Source of the DNA: JALHVH01 sp963773685
GTDB taxonomy: Bacteria > Acidobacteriota > Aminicenantia > Aminicenantales > Saccharicenantaceae
Direction of reading: 5' to 3'
DNA: 64,000 nt
Assembly (NCBI GenBank): GCA_963773685.1
Contig: CAVZBY010000011.1
Location: 558,001 to 622,000 of the forward strand
Shown here in pieces: positions 42,120-50,606 of the stretch; within the stretch, counting starts at the first letter, position 1, and each line of letters begins with the position of its first letter. The notes under the pieces were generated by a model. It was not told where the DNA came from. It was given only the letters and a program-made list of their open reading frames with translations, and did no database searches. The position numbers were made by a program, and so were the translations under genes.

Positions 42120-44030
42120 ATGAGGAGGCCTTCGTTGAGGAACCGAAGAAAAAGAGCCGCGGCCGCCGGGGCCCTCATCCTGTTCGCGACGCTCCCCGGG
42201 CTCGCGGGACAGCAGGCCATTCCCCTGGAGTCCCGTTACTGGGTCCTGGACTCCGCGCGGGTCGTGGAACACGCCGGACGCAAGGCCCTGACCGGCATGG
42301 CCGTGCTCAAGGACGTCTCTTTCAGGGACGGGACCATCGAGTTCGACGTCTGGGCTCCGGACACGCGGACGACGGGAGGCCGCGCCTATCCCGGGGTCCT
42401 TTTCCGGATGCGTCCCGGCGATAACGCCGAGCGCTTCTATATCCGCCCCCACCGGGCCGGCTTGTATGCCGACGCCGTCCAATACACGCCCGTATTCAAC
42501 GGCCTGGCCGGGTGGCAGCTCTATAACGGGGACGGCTTCACGAATTCCGTTCTCTTTCCCTTCGACAAATGGGTCCCCGTGCGGATCGAAGTCTCCGGCC
42601 GGCAGGCCAGGATGTTCGTCGGCAGGGATGAAACGCCCTGCCTAGAGGTTCACGACCTCAAGCACGGCCTCAGCGAGGGGGCGGTCGCCCTGTTCGGGGA
42701 AGGATCGGCCTACTTCTCCAACGTTCGGGTCCGGCCCGATGTGTCGCCCCATCTCCCCCCTCCTCCTCCGGCCCACGCGGTCCCCGGCGCGATCATGGAT
42801 TGGGAGCTCTCCCGGGGCCTCCCCGCCCTCCTCCTCGAAACGACTTCTTATCCCGATGCCGGCATGCTCGCCGGAGCGGATTGGCGGAAGGTCTCGGCCG
42901 AGCCCTCAGGGCTCGTCGATATCGCCCGGACCGTCCGGCACAACGGGATGGAGCCGGAGACCGTTCTCGCCCGGGCCGTCGTCCGCTCAAAAGGAGGCCG
43001 ATCATCGTTCAAGCTGGATTTCGGATACAGCGACTCCGTCGACATCTTCCTGAACGGGAGCCTCCTCTACTCCGGCGACAGCAGTTATCGCCGGCGCGAC
43101 CCGTCGTTCCTGGGGATCGTCGGCTATTGGGACTCGATCCATCTGCCCCTGCGGAAAGGCGACAACGAGCTCCTCCTGGCCGTCAGCGAAGGCTTCGGCG
43201 GTTGGGGCTTTCAATGCCGGGACGGCTCGGCCGTCTTCGCCGCGCCGGGCGTGGACAAGGTCTGGGAAACTCCCCGAACGCTGAGGGTCCCCGAGTCGGC
43301 CGCCTACGATCCCGTGCGAAAGGTCGTCTACGTCTCCATTTACGACCCGACCACGCCCAGCCGGGGACAAGGACGCCAGGCGATCGCCCGGATCGGCATC
43401 GACGGAAGAACTCTCGAGCCGGCCTGGGTGCCCGGGCTCAACAACCCGACGGGGCTCGCCGTCCGCGGCGACAGGCTCTTCGTCGTCGAAAGGACGCAGT
43501 TGGCCGAGATCGACATCCCGACGAAAACGATCGTCAAGCGGACGGCGGTTCCGGCGCCCGTTTTCCTGAACGACGTCGCGACGGATCCGGACTCGGCCCG
43601 GGTGTTCATCTCGGATTCGGGCAAGAACGCCATCTTCCTTTACGACGGCCAGACGATCATGGAGTGGCTGTCCGGCGACGAGATTCTCCAGCCCAACGGA
43701 CTCTTTCTCAGGGACGGCCGTCTCTTCGTGGGAACGACCGGGGACGGATGCGTGAAAGCCGTCGACCTGAAAACCAAGGCCATCACCGTCCTGGCCCGTC
43801 TCGGCGCAGGTATCGTCGACGGCATCGCGGGCGACGGGAGCGGCGCGCTCCTCGTTTCGCAGAACGAGGGCCGGCTCTTCCTCGTGACGCCCGACGACGG
43901 GATCTCGAAGATCCTCGATACGACGACGATCGGGATGAACCTGGCCGATCTCTGCTACTGCCCCGAGGCGGGCCTGGTCATCGTCCCGACCTATGTCGAT
44001 GGCCGGGTCGCAGCGTTCAGGATAGACTAG
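42120..44030 (+). CDS. Secreted LamG-like / six-bladed propeller (SMP-30/NHL-type) protein
   Basis: 636 residues from the ATG at 42120; a TTG at 42135 has a better ribosome-binding site (AGGAGG 8 bases upstream) and would give 631. Signal peptide (AAAAGALILFATLPGLAGQ), then a concanavalin-like domain (about 40-200; VSFRDGTIEFDVWAP, YPGVLFRMRPGDNAERFYIR), a jelly-roll-like middle (about 210-390) and a C-terminal propeller (ARIGIDGRTLEPAWVPGLNN, VFISDSGKNAIFLYDG). No hydrolase residues can be assigned. It probably binds carbohydrate or another ligand outside the cytoplasm. Confidence 0.74.
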   Translation: MRRPSLRNRRKRAAAAGALILFATLPGLAGQQAIPLESRYWVLDSARVVEHAGRKALTGMAVLKDVSFRDGTIEFDVWAPDTRTTGGRAYPGVLFRMRPGDNAERFYIRPHRAGLYADAVQYTPVFNGLAGWQLYNGDGFTNSVLFPFDKWVPVRIEVSGRQARMFVGRDETPCLEVHDLKHGLSEGAVALFGEGSAYFSNVRVRPDVSPHLPPPPPAHAVPGAIMDWELSRGLPALLLETTSYPDAGMLAGADWRKVSAEPSGLVDIARTVRHNGMEPETVLARAVVRSKGGRSSFKLDFGYSDSVDIFLNGSLLYSGDSSYRRRDPSFLGIVGYWDSIHLPLRKGDNELLLAVSEGFGGWGFQCRDGSAVFAAPGVDKVWETPRTLRVPESAAYDPVRKVVYVSIYDPTTPSRGQGRQAIARIGIDGRTLEPAWVPGLNNPTGLAVRGDRLFVVERTQLAEIDIPTKTIVKRTAVPAPVFLNDVATDPDSARVFISDSGKNAIFLYDGQTIMEWLSGDEILQPNGLFLRDGRLFVGTTGDGCVKAVDLKTKAITVLARLGAGIVDGIAGDGSGALLVSQNEGRLFLVTPDDGISKILDTTTIGMNLADLCYCPEAGLVIVPTYVDGRVAAFRID

Positions 44031-44045
44031 CATGAGGGGGAAAGC

Positions 44046-44525
44046 ATGAAAGCGCTTGGGACGATCTTACTGGCGGCGTGCCTGAGCTTGAGCCTGACGC
44101 CCGGGCAAGACGATCGGAGCCAGAACGTCGACAGGGACGCGATAACCCGCACGATCCATTCCTGCATCGGTTGGGCCAAGACGAAGGACTTCGCCCTCCT
44201 CTACGGCTCCATCGCCAACGACCCTGATTTCCTGGAGGTCCATCCGGACGGGAGGGTGGTCGCCGGATTCGACGACTTCCGGAAGGCGGAGGCGTTCTGG
44301 GGCAATCCCGATTTCAAGGCCGTCCGATACGAGATCCGGGACCTCAGGATCCGGCTGTCGAAGTCCGGGGACGTCGCCTGGTTTTACGGCCTCCTCGACG
44401 ATATCAACGAATGGAAGGGCCGGCCCGCGAATTGGGAGAACACCCGCTGGACCGGCGTCCTGGAGAAAAGGGACGGCCGCTGGGTGATGGTCCAGCAACA
44501 CTTCTCGTTCGCCGCGAAGGAGTAG
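44046..44525 (+). CDS. Secreted SnoaL-like (NTF2-fold) protein
   Basis: 159 residues. Signal peptide MKALGTILLAACLSLSLTPG; the mature part has the NTF2/SnoaL pattern (DRDAITRTIHSCIGWAKTKD, DFLEVHPDGRVVAGFDDF, GRWVMVQQHFSFA). Calcium/calmodulin-kinase-association-like and SnoaL_3 proteins look alike; the function is unknown. It lies 15 bases after the propeller gene, so they share a transcript that ends in a strong hairpin. Confidence 0.8.
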   Translation: MKALGTILLAACLSLSLTPGQDDRSQNVDRDAITRTIHSCIGWAKTKDFALLYGSIANDPDFLEVHPDGRVVAGFDDFRKAEAFWGNPDFKAVRYEIRDLRIRLSKSGDVAWFYGLLDDINEWKGRPANWENTRWTGVLEKRDGRWVMVQQHFSFAAKE

Positions 44526-44529
44526 CGAT

Positions 44530-44570
44530 CCCCCGCGGGCGCCGCGAAACCGGCGCGTCACCCGCGGGGG
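44530..44570. terminator. Large GC hairpin between convergent genes
   Basis: A 10-bp arm pair CCCCCGCGGG / CCCGCGGGGG encloses an inner stem CGCCG / CGGCG with loop CGAAAC. No T tract follows on either strand, but the position exactly between two convergent stop codons (44525 and 44577) suggests a bidirectional transcription end. Confidence 0.55.
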
Positions 44571-44576
44571 AGATCC

Positions 44577-46274
44577 TCATTTGCTGCCGATCGTGATGTT
44601 CTCGGTAGTCTCCAGCTTGAGCGTGAGACCCGCCTTTCCGGTCCCGAAGGCCACGACCCGTCCGCCCGCCTTCCCGGGGTCCCTCAGGATGACCGGGAAC
44701 TCGGTGATGATCTTCCCGGATTCGGTCCGGGCCGTGCCCTGGACCTCGGTCCCCGCCGGCAGGACGACCCGGATGGGCTTGAACGAAGTCTTGACATCGA
44801 TGACGCCGCCGGGGGGGAGGGCCTTGATGGCCTCGATATCGACCGCGCTCGACTCGCCCAGGATGCTGATCGATCCCGACGTTCCCCGGAGGACGATGTT
44901 CTTGAAGGAGTTCTTGATGCTCACGTCGCCCCCGATCTCCTCGGCCAGAACGGCCGAGGACTCGCCCGCGACCGAAAGCGCGCCTCCGACGCGCCGGGCC
45001 TCGACGGCGTTGAACGAGGTGGCGATCGTCCCCCCCGCCTTGACGTCCGTCGCCGTGACCTTCGCCGACTCCGCCCGCACCCTGAGCGAGCCGCCGACCC
45101 TCTCGACGACGATGTCCTTGAAGGACGAGGTGATGACGACGTCCCGATCGGCGTCGCGGACGTTCACGGCGGACGACTCGCCGTCCACCTCCAGGCGGCC
45201 GTGGATGCGGGTCGCGACGATCGGCTGGAACGAGCTCTTGACCGCGACGTCGCCGCCGACATCCTCGACGGTGACCGCCGAGGACTCGCTCGTCACCTTC
45301 AACCCGCCCTTGATCCTCGTGACCTTGACCGGCTTGAAGCTGTTTTCGACGGCGGCGTCGAGCTCCACGTCGTCCACCGTCACGCCGGAGCTCTCGCCTT
45401 TGATCTCGAGCCGGCCCCGGACGCCGCGGACGTCGATCGGATTGAACGACGAGGTGATCCGGCAGTCGCCGGCGACGTCGGACCCCGTTATCGCGGCGCT
45501 TTCCGCGGTCACCGTGAGCGGCCCGCCGATCTTCGCGAACCGGACGTCCTTGAAGCTGTTGCGGATATCGGCCCGGCCGGCGATGTTCTCGGCCCGGACC
45601 TCCCCGCTCTCGTTCCGGACGTCGACGGGCCCCCTGAAGTCTTTGACAAGGACCGCGGCGAAGCTGTTGCGGAGATCGAGCGCGCCGCCGCAGCTCTCGA
45701 CCCCGACCTCGCCGCTCTCGTTGCGAAGCTCCAGCCGGCCCGTGATCCCGCTCACGGAGACGTTCCCGAAGTGATTATCGACGTCCAGGGACTGCGAGGC
45801 GGGAACGCGGATGTCGATCCGGGCCGCGTAGGAAAGGCTCCAGTTGCCGGTCCTCAGGGCGTTCCCGATCTTCTTGAAGACGTTCCATTGCCCGCGGTCC
45901 ATGTCCATGGGCGAGGCCAGGCGAAGGACGTGGCCGCCGGCATCGGCCTCGAGCTGCAGCGTCGTGTTGTCCAGGAACTCCGCGATGAATTCCGGATCGG
46001 CGTCGCCGACCTCGATGTTCGCCTCGACGGCGATCTCGTTCTTGTCCCAGGCGCTGATCGTCAGCTGGGCCTGGGTCCGGTCGACCCGGAGCCTTCCCCC
46101 CGGCGCCGATTCCGCCCGGGCGGTCATGTCTTTGTGCTGAACGTTCCGGGCTCCCGCCCCGAGAAGAGCGGCCTTCCCCGGTACGGACGCGGCCGGCACG
46201 GCCGGCGTCAGAAGGCCGACGAGGAGGACGGCCCCCCCCAGCAGGACCATCATCGTGTTCTTATTATTCTTCAT
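44577..46274 (-). CDS. DUF4097-type secreted beta-repeat protein, nine 36-residue repeats
   Basis: 565 residues. After the signal peptide and an N-terminal domain (about 35-180; RTQAQLTISAWDKNEIAVEA), residues about 184-510 consist of nine tandem 36-residue units. Each has an ESSAVxVxDV half and an (N/S)SFxxIxVxxIxG half (for example GESSAVNVRDADRDVVITSS, then FKDIVVERVGGSLRV). This predicts a long beta-helix or solenoid. DUF4097 proteins often belong to envelope-stress operons. It is the third gene of the sigma - anti-sigma operon, 11 bases after the anti-sigma stop, with AAGGAGTCAACG before the ATG. Confidence 0.82.
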   Translation of the reverse strand: MKNNKNTMMVLLGGAVLLVGLLTPAVPAASVPGKAALLGAGARNVQHKDMTARAESAPGGRLRVDRTQAQLTISAWDKNEIAVEANIEVGDADPEFIAEFLDNTTLQLEADAGGHVLRLASPMDMDRGQWNVFKKIGNALRTGNWSLSYAARIDIRVPASQSLDVDNHFGNVSVSGITGRLELRNESGEVGVESCGGALDLRNSFAAVLVKDFRGPVDVRNESGEVRAENIAGRADIRNSFKDVRFAKIGGPLTVTAESAAITGSDVAGDCRITSSFNPIDVRGVRGRLEIKGESSGVTVDDVELDAAVENSFKPVKVTRIKGGLKVTSESSAVTVEDVGGDVAVKSSFQPIVATRIHGRLEVDGESSAVNVRDADRDVVITSSFKDIVVERVGGSLRVRAESAKVTATDVKAGGTIATSFNAVEARRVGGALSVAGESSAVLAEEIGGDVSIKNSFKNIVLRGTSGSISILGESSAVDIEAIKALPPGGVIDVKTSFKPIRVVLPAGTEVQGTARTESGKIITEFPVILRDPGKAGGRVVAFGTGKAGLTLKLETTENITIGSK

Positions 46275-46285
46275 CGTTGACTCCT

Positions 46286-46933
46286 TCAAGTAACGTTCGG
46301 ATTCGCAGGCCTGAGCACTTCGGCCAAGGCCTGCCGCTTGTCCTGGAGCGCGGCCAGTAAATAGCCGCGGATATGGGCGTTCGCGGGATTCGAGTCCAGG
46401 GCATCCCGGCATCTCGCGATCTGGGCGTCGATCATCGCCAACTTGTCTTTGTAGAGGGACATCATCTGGATGTCCATGGCCGCGAGCTTCGGCCGGGCCT
46501 TCCGGGCCAGATCGTCGATGGCCGCCATGTACTCCTTTTCCGAGGCTTCGACCCGGGCCAGCGCGGTTTCGGTCAGGATCCCCGACCCGGCGGGCGTCTT
46601 GCGGAGCGTTTGGATCCCGAGGACGGCCAGAACGATAACGGCGGCTCCGGCCGGAGCGAAGATGAGCCAGCGCCGAAAGCCGAGCCTCGGGCTCCGGACC
46701 GGGCGCTCCGCGGCCCGGGCGGCCGCCATCTCCTTCTCGCGCCTGAGGCTCGTTTCGATCCTTTCCCAGAGCCCGTTAGCGCCGATGGGGGCCCGGAGGG
46801 CGGAGATCTCCCGGTCCAACCGGGCGGCGAGGGCCTCCCGTTGCCGGCATTCGGGGCACTCCCGGACGTGACGGGCGATATCCTGTTCCGTCATGTCCCC
46901 GCTTGCGAATCGGTCGTATTCGTCGCAACTCAT
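46286..46933 (-). CDS. Zinc-finger anti-sigma factor
   Basis: 215 residues. N-terminal zf-HC2 zinc-binding motif (ARHVRECPECRQREAL), one transmembrane segment near 100 (WLIFAPAGAAVIVLAVLGI) and a periplasmic helical C-terminus (KRQALAEVLRPANPN near the end). ZAS-type anti-sigma factors hold an ECF sigma factor at the membrane until a signal releases it. The ATG at 46933 overlaps the sigma factor stop (ATGA). Confidence 0.87.
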   Translation of the reverse strand: MSCDEYDRFASGDMTEQDIARHVRECPECRQREALAARLDREISALRAPIGANGLWERIETSLRREKEMAAARAAERPVRSPRLGFRRWLIFAPAGAAVIVLAVLGIQTLRKTPAGSGILTETALARVEASEKEYMAAIDDLARKARPKLAAMDIQMMSLYKDKLAMIDAQIARCRDALDSNPANAHIRGYLLAALQDKRQALAEVLRPANPNVT

Positions 46934-47460
46934 GATGTCTCTCCCGCCGGGCAGGCCCCCAGCCATTGCTGGAGCTTCTTCCGAGCCCTATGGACGCTGG
47001 CTTTGATGGTCCCGACGCTGACGCCGAGCATATCGGCGACCTCTTCCTGGGAAAACTCTTCGACCGCGAACAGGACGAAGCTGGCCCTCATCTGAACGGG
47101 AAGGGCGTCTATCGCCTGGGTCAGGGTGTGGGCCAGCTCGTGGGAGTCGCGGGCGCCGAGGACGCTCAGATCCTCCAGATCCACGTCCGGCTTCCGGCGG
47201 CGCAGAATATCTATGCAGGTATTGTGCAGGATCTGAAAGAGATAGGTGCTGAAGCGCGCACCGCTCCGGAATCCGTGGATCCCGCGGAAGAGCTTGAGGA
47301 AGGTCTCCTGGACGGCGTCTTCGGCCTCCTGGGGCCGGCCGAGGAGCCTCGTGGCCGTCCGGAGCAAGGGTTGGCCGTACCGGTCGTAGATCTGCCTGTA
47401 TGCCCCCAGGTCCCCGGCCCGGCACAGCTCGATGATCTTCGTTTCGTCCATCGCGTCCAT
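46930..47460 (-). CDS. ECF (RpoE-type) sigma factor
   Basis: 176 residues. Region 2 (YDRYGQPLLRTATRLLGRPQ, EDAVQETFLKLFRGIHGF, FSTYLFQILHNTCIDILRRR) and region 4 (FAVEEFSQEEVADMLGVSVG, then TIKASVHRARKKLQQW) are complete. The start at 47460 is preferred because a perfect TATAAT lies six bases upstream; the in-frame ATG at 47484 would lie upstream of that promoter. The pair with the membrane anti-sigma factor and DUF4097 suggests an envelope-stress regulon. Confidence 0.9.
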   Translation of the reverse strand: MDAMDETKIIELCRAGDLGAYRQIYDRYGQPLLRTATRLLGRPQEAEDAVQETFLKLFRGIHGFRSGARFSTYLFQILHNTCIDILRRRKPDVDLEDLSVLGARDSHELAHTLTQAIDALPVQMRASFVLFAVEEFSQEEVADMLGVSVGTIKASVHRARKKLQQWLGACPAGETS

Positions 47461-47466
47461 GGTGTG

Positions 47467-47472
47467 ATTATA
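47467..47472 (-). promoter_or_regulatory. -10 box of the sigma factor gene, leaderless
   Basis: TATAAT on the minus strand, followed by CACACC and the ATG at 47460. No canonical -35 lies 16-18 bases upstream, so either an alternative upstream element or autoregulation by the ECF factor is possible. Confidence 0.5.
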
Positions 47473-47560
47473 TCGCCATTTCACCCCGTTAGACGCAATG
47501 CCGGGGCGTTTCGTTGAGCGGGACTCGGAAGCGCAGGGTTATAGAGGTGATCTTAGGGGC

Positions 47561-48958
47561 CTAGAACCGTCGCGAGGCGCCTCCGCCTCCGGAGCGGCCG
47601 CCCCCGAAGGAAGACCGGCCCGAGCCCGATGAGCCCGAGAAACCGGACCTTCCCCCGCCCGAGCCGGAAGCCGCGGGGACGATACGGGCCGTGTTCCGCT
47701 CCCAGGTCTTCTGATACCCGCACTTGGGATTCAGGCAGGCGTCCGTGATGCGCTCGCGGCCGCCGTGGGCGGCCGTCGCGGCGACCAGGACCTCTCTCGC
47801 CCGGACGAGCGTCCGCCGCGTGCATCGAGGGCAGGAGCTTGCCTTCCCGAGCTTGACCGAGAACAGCTCTTTAGCCCGGCATTGAGGACAGATCCAAAGC
47901 TCGTAATCCATCCCCCCGGCCATTTCTTCGGCCGCTTCCTCGGCGGAAAGCTGGGCATCGTCCGCGTCCTCAGGGATGAGGTCCATGGCCGAGCCGCACG
48001 ACCGGCACGGGAGATGGTAGTCCGCGGCCCTCTTTTTCATCGCCCGGCGGGTCGAGGTCCAAAGGATATTGGACACGACGGGAGAGAGGGCGAATCCCAG
48101 AAGGGAAAGCGCCGAGCCGCCGCTCTTCAGCATGGCGATCCCGATGCCGATGGCCGCCGTCCACATCAGGAACCAGTATCCGAAGCCGGCGCGGGCGGCT
48201 TTCATCCGATCCGCTTTGGAGCGTGCCCGGCCGAAACGCCGCAGGGCGGAGAGGACCCATAGACCGGTCACCCCCAGGAGGGCGCCGGCCAGGACGAACG
48301 GAAGCGCGGGCATCGCGCGATGCACGGGCTTATCCGTTTCCGCGAACAGGGAGGCTTTCTGCCCGGCGTCCTCGGCCTGGACGGGACGAGGTTGTTCCGG
48401 CCAGACGGCGGGATCGGTCAAGCTGAGCGAGGCGCCCGATGCGGCGGCGATGACCTCGGCGGCCGCCCTGGCGACGGCATAGAGGCCGCGGCCGTGTTCC
48501 CCCCGGGCGAGGAAGGGGATGGCGAATTCGTCGAGGAGCTGACCGGCCCGGGCGTCCGGAATGATCGCCTCCAACCCGTATCCCACCTCGAACCTGACGG
48601 CCCGGTCATCGACGGCAAGGAGCAGGAGGAGTCCGTTGTCCTTGCCCTTTTCCCCGACCCCGAATCGCTTGAAGAGCCGCTCGGCAAATTCCTCGGGGGT
48701 CGTTCCCCCGAGGTCGCGGATGGTGACCACGGCCAGTTCGGCGCCGGTCACGTTCTTGAGGCGTATGCAGATGCCTTCGATGAGATCCGCATAGCCGGTT
48801 CCGAGGACGCCGGCGTTGTCGCCGACGGCTTTGCCGGAGGTCGCCAACGGATTCGGGACGTCCTCGACCCGCTCGGCCGACGCGGGAGCGGCAAGGATGA
48901 GCCATGACGCCAGGAGGACAATGGACAAGGAGCGCGCCCTGCGTTCGATGCTGATCAT
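47561..48958 (-). CDS. TPM domain (YgcG-like) membrane protein with zinc ribbons
   Basis: 465 residues. Signal peptide (IVLLASWLILAAPASA), then a TPM_phosphatase domain (about 35-170; AELAVVTIRDLGGTTPEEFA, FGVGEKGKDNGLLLLLAVDD, RFEVGYGLEAIIPD). Transmembrane segments lie near 225 and 275, followed by two Cys-rich zinc-ribbon motifs (CRSCGSAMDL; CPQCRAKELF with CPRCTRR) and a Gly/Ser tail ending GGGGASRRF. TPM proteins occur in membrane repair and photosystem assembly; the bacterial role is unclear. The ATG at 48958 gives a proper signal peptide. Confidence 0.83.
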   Translation of the reverse strand: MISIERRARSLSIVLLASWLILAAPASAERVEDVPNPLATSGKAVGDNAGVLGTGYADLIEGICIRLKNVTGAELAVVTIRDLGGTTPEEFAERLFKRFGVGEKGKDNGLLLLLAVDDRAVRFEVGYGLEAIIPDARAGQLLDEFAIPFLARGEHGRGLYAVARAAAEVIAAASGASLSLTDPAVWPEQPRPVQAEDAGQKASLFAETDKPVHRAMPALPFVLAGALLGVTGLWVLSALRRFGRARSKADRMKAARAGFGYWFLMWTAAIGIGIAMLKSGGSALSLLGFALSPVVSNILWTSTRRAMKKRAADYHLPCRSCGSAMDLIPEDADDAQLSAEEAAEEMAGGMDYELWICPQCRAKELFSVKLGKASSCPRCTRRTLVRAREVLVAATAAHGGRERITDACLNPKCGYQKTWERNTARIVPAASGSGGGRSGFSGSSGSGRSSFGGGRSGGGGASRRF

Positions 48959-49010
48959 GGGATGATGATATTCCCGACCCCGGGTCGGCGTCAACCGCGC
49001 AAAGACATGA

Positions 49011-49040
49011 TTGACAGGCGCGACCGGCCGGAAGTAGTAT
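49011..49040 (+). promoter_or_regulatory. Promoter of the transglutaminase lipoprotein gene
   Basis: A perfect TTGACA (49011-49016), 18 bases, TAGTAT (49035-49040). The predicted leader is about 47 nt and contains GGAGGGGAGG. This fixes the start at 49094 rather than at upstream in-frame codons. Confidence 0.6.
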
Positions 49041-49093
49041 TCGGACATGTTGTTTCGGCATTCATCCATTCCAAAACGGAGGGGAGGCTTTTT

Positions 49094-50548
49094 ATGAAAA
49101 ATATCCTAAGCACGATCCTGGCCGTCGCTCTCTGCTGTTCCGGCTGTGTGTTCGACCGGCAGCCCGAACCGCAGACCGATTTCCGGACGCTCGTCGCGAG
49201 CGGCGAATTCGCCAAGGCGGGCGACGCTATCCGGAATGTCCTGGCCAAGGACGCGACCCTGAGCGACGGAGCGCGCCGGGAGATGGCGTTCGAGCTGGAC
49301 CGCATGGACCGCATCCGCCTTGACTTCCGGAAGACGCGGCCGGAGGTCGTCGAATTCATCAAGAAGTACGTCCCGGCCGTCACCGATCAGGACCTCGATC
49401 GCTGGGAGAAGGAGCGCTCGCTCGAAAGTATGACCATCGACGGCGAAAAGCGCTATTTCTTCAACGCCGCCCGCAACCTTTTCCGGATCGACAAGGAATG
49501 CCTGCGCATCTGGAACGAACAGCATGCGGAGGAGCTCGCCACGCCCCCGGCGGAAGGAGACCTGGACCTCGATGCGCACGTCAAGGCGGTCCGCGAACGG
49601 GTCCTCCTCGAGAAGAAGGCTTATGTCGAGCCCATCCGGGTGAGGATCCGCTACACGCTTTCCGTGAAGCCCGATGTGGTCCCCGCCGGCGAAACGGTCC
49701 GCTGCTGGATCCCCTTTCCCCGGGAGATCCCGGAACGGCAGACCGATATCCTGCTGACGACCACCGATCCGGCCGACTACCGCCTGGCGCCGAACGAAGA
49801 CCTCCAGCGCATGATCTATTTCGAAAAGGCCGCCGTCGCGGGCCAGCCGACGAAGTTCAGCCTCGCGTACGATTACACGAGCTCGGCCTTTTACGTCGAT
49901 ATCGACCCCGATCAGGTCAAGCCCGTCGATCCGGAAGGCGCCCTGAAACCCTATCTCGCCCAGGAAACGCCGCACATCGTCTTCACGGACGCCCTCCGGG
50001 AGCTCTCGAAAGAGGTCGTCGGGACGGAGACGAATCCCTACCGGATCGCCCAGAAGCTGTTCGAATGGGTCGACATCAACGTGCCCTGGGCCTCGGCCCG
50101 GGAGTATTCGACCGTTCCCAACATCCCGATGTACGCTTTCGAGAACCGCCATGGGGACTGCGGCATGCAGACCCTGCTCTTCATGACGCTCTGCCGGATG
50201 AACGGCATCCCGACGCGCTGGCAGTCCGGCTGGGAGTTCAAGCCCCCGACCGACAGCATGCACGACTGGGGCATGATCTACTTCGAGCCGTACGGCTGGG
50301 TCCCCATGGACGTCACGTACGGCCGGCTTGATTCCGCCGACGAGAAGCAGAAGTGGTTCTACCTGAGCGGCATGGACAGCTACCGTCTCATCTTCAACGA
50401 CGCCATCACCCAGCCCTTCACCCCGGCCAAGGAACATTTCCGCTCGGAGACCGTGGACTCTCAGCGGGGCGAAGTGGAATGGAAGGGCGGCAACCTCTAC
50501 TTCGACAAGTGGGAATGGGACATGAAGTGGGAGGTCCTGAGCAAGTAG
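49094..50548 (+). CDS. Transglutaminase-like lipoprotein
   Basis: 484 residues. Lipobox CCSGC with Cys18. The middle part is beta-rich (about 180-300). A transglutaminase-like domain follows with Cys356 in RHGDCGMQTLLF, His390 in SMHDWGMIYF and Asp406 in VPMDVTYGRL, the papain-like triad. Family members are mostly proteases or peptide amidases acting in the envelope. Lipidation predicts an inner- or outer-membrane anchor. Confidence 0.87.
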   Translation: MKNILSTILAVALCCSGCVFDRQPEPQTDFRTLVASGEFAKAGDAIRNVLAKDATLSDGARREMAFELDRMDRIRLDFRKTRPEVVEFIKKYVPAVTDQDLDRWEKERSLESMTIDGEKRYFFNAARNLFRIDKECLRIWNEQHAEELATPPAEGDLDLDAHVKAVRERVLLEKKAYVEPIRVRIRYTLSVKPDVVPAGETVRCWIPFPREIPERQTDILLTTTDPADYRLAPNEDLQRMIYFEKAAVAGQPTKFSLAYDYTSSAFYVDIDPDQVKPVDPEGALKPYLAQETPHIVFTDALRELSKEVVGTETNPYRIAQKLFEWVDINVPWASAREYSTVPNIPMYAFENRHGDCGMQTLLFMTLCRMNGIPTRWQSGWEFKPPTDSMHDWGMIYFEPYGWVPMDVTYGRLDSADEKQKWFYLSGMDSYRLIFNDAITQPFTPAKEHFRSETVDSQRGEVEWKGGNLYFDKWEWDMKWEVLSK

Positions 50549-50606
50549 ACCCGGGAACTTCCTATCGGCCGACGTGAAGGGCCCTTGGAATCGGGCCCCA
50601 GGCGCC

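Noticed and set aside
48962..49093. N-terminal extension of the transglutaminase lipoprotein
   Set aside because: The lipoprotein signal, ribosome-binding site and a TTGACA promoter all place the start at 49094; the extension would precede the signal peptide.
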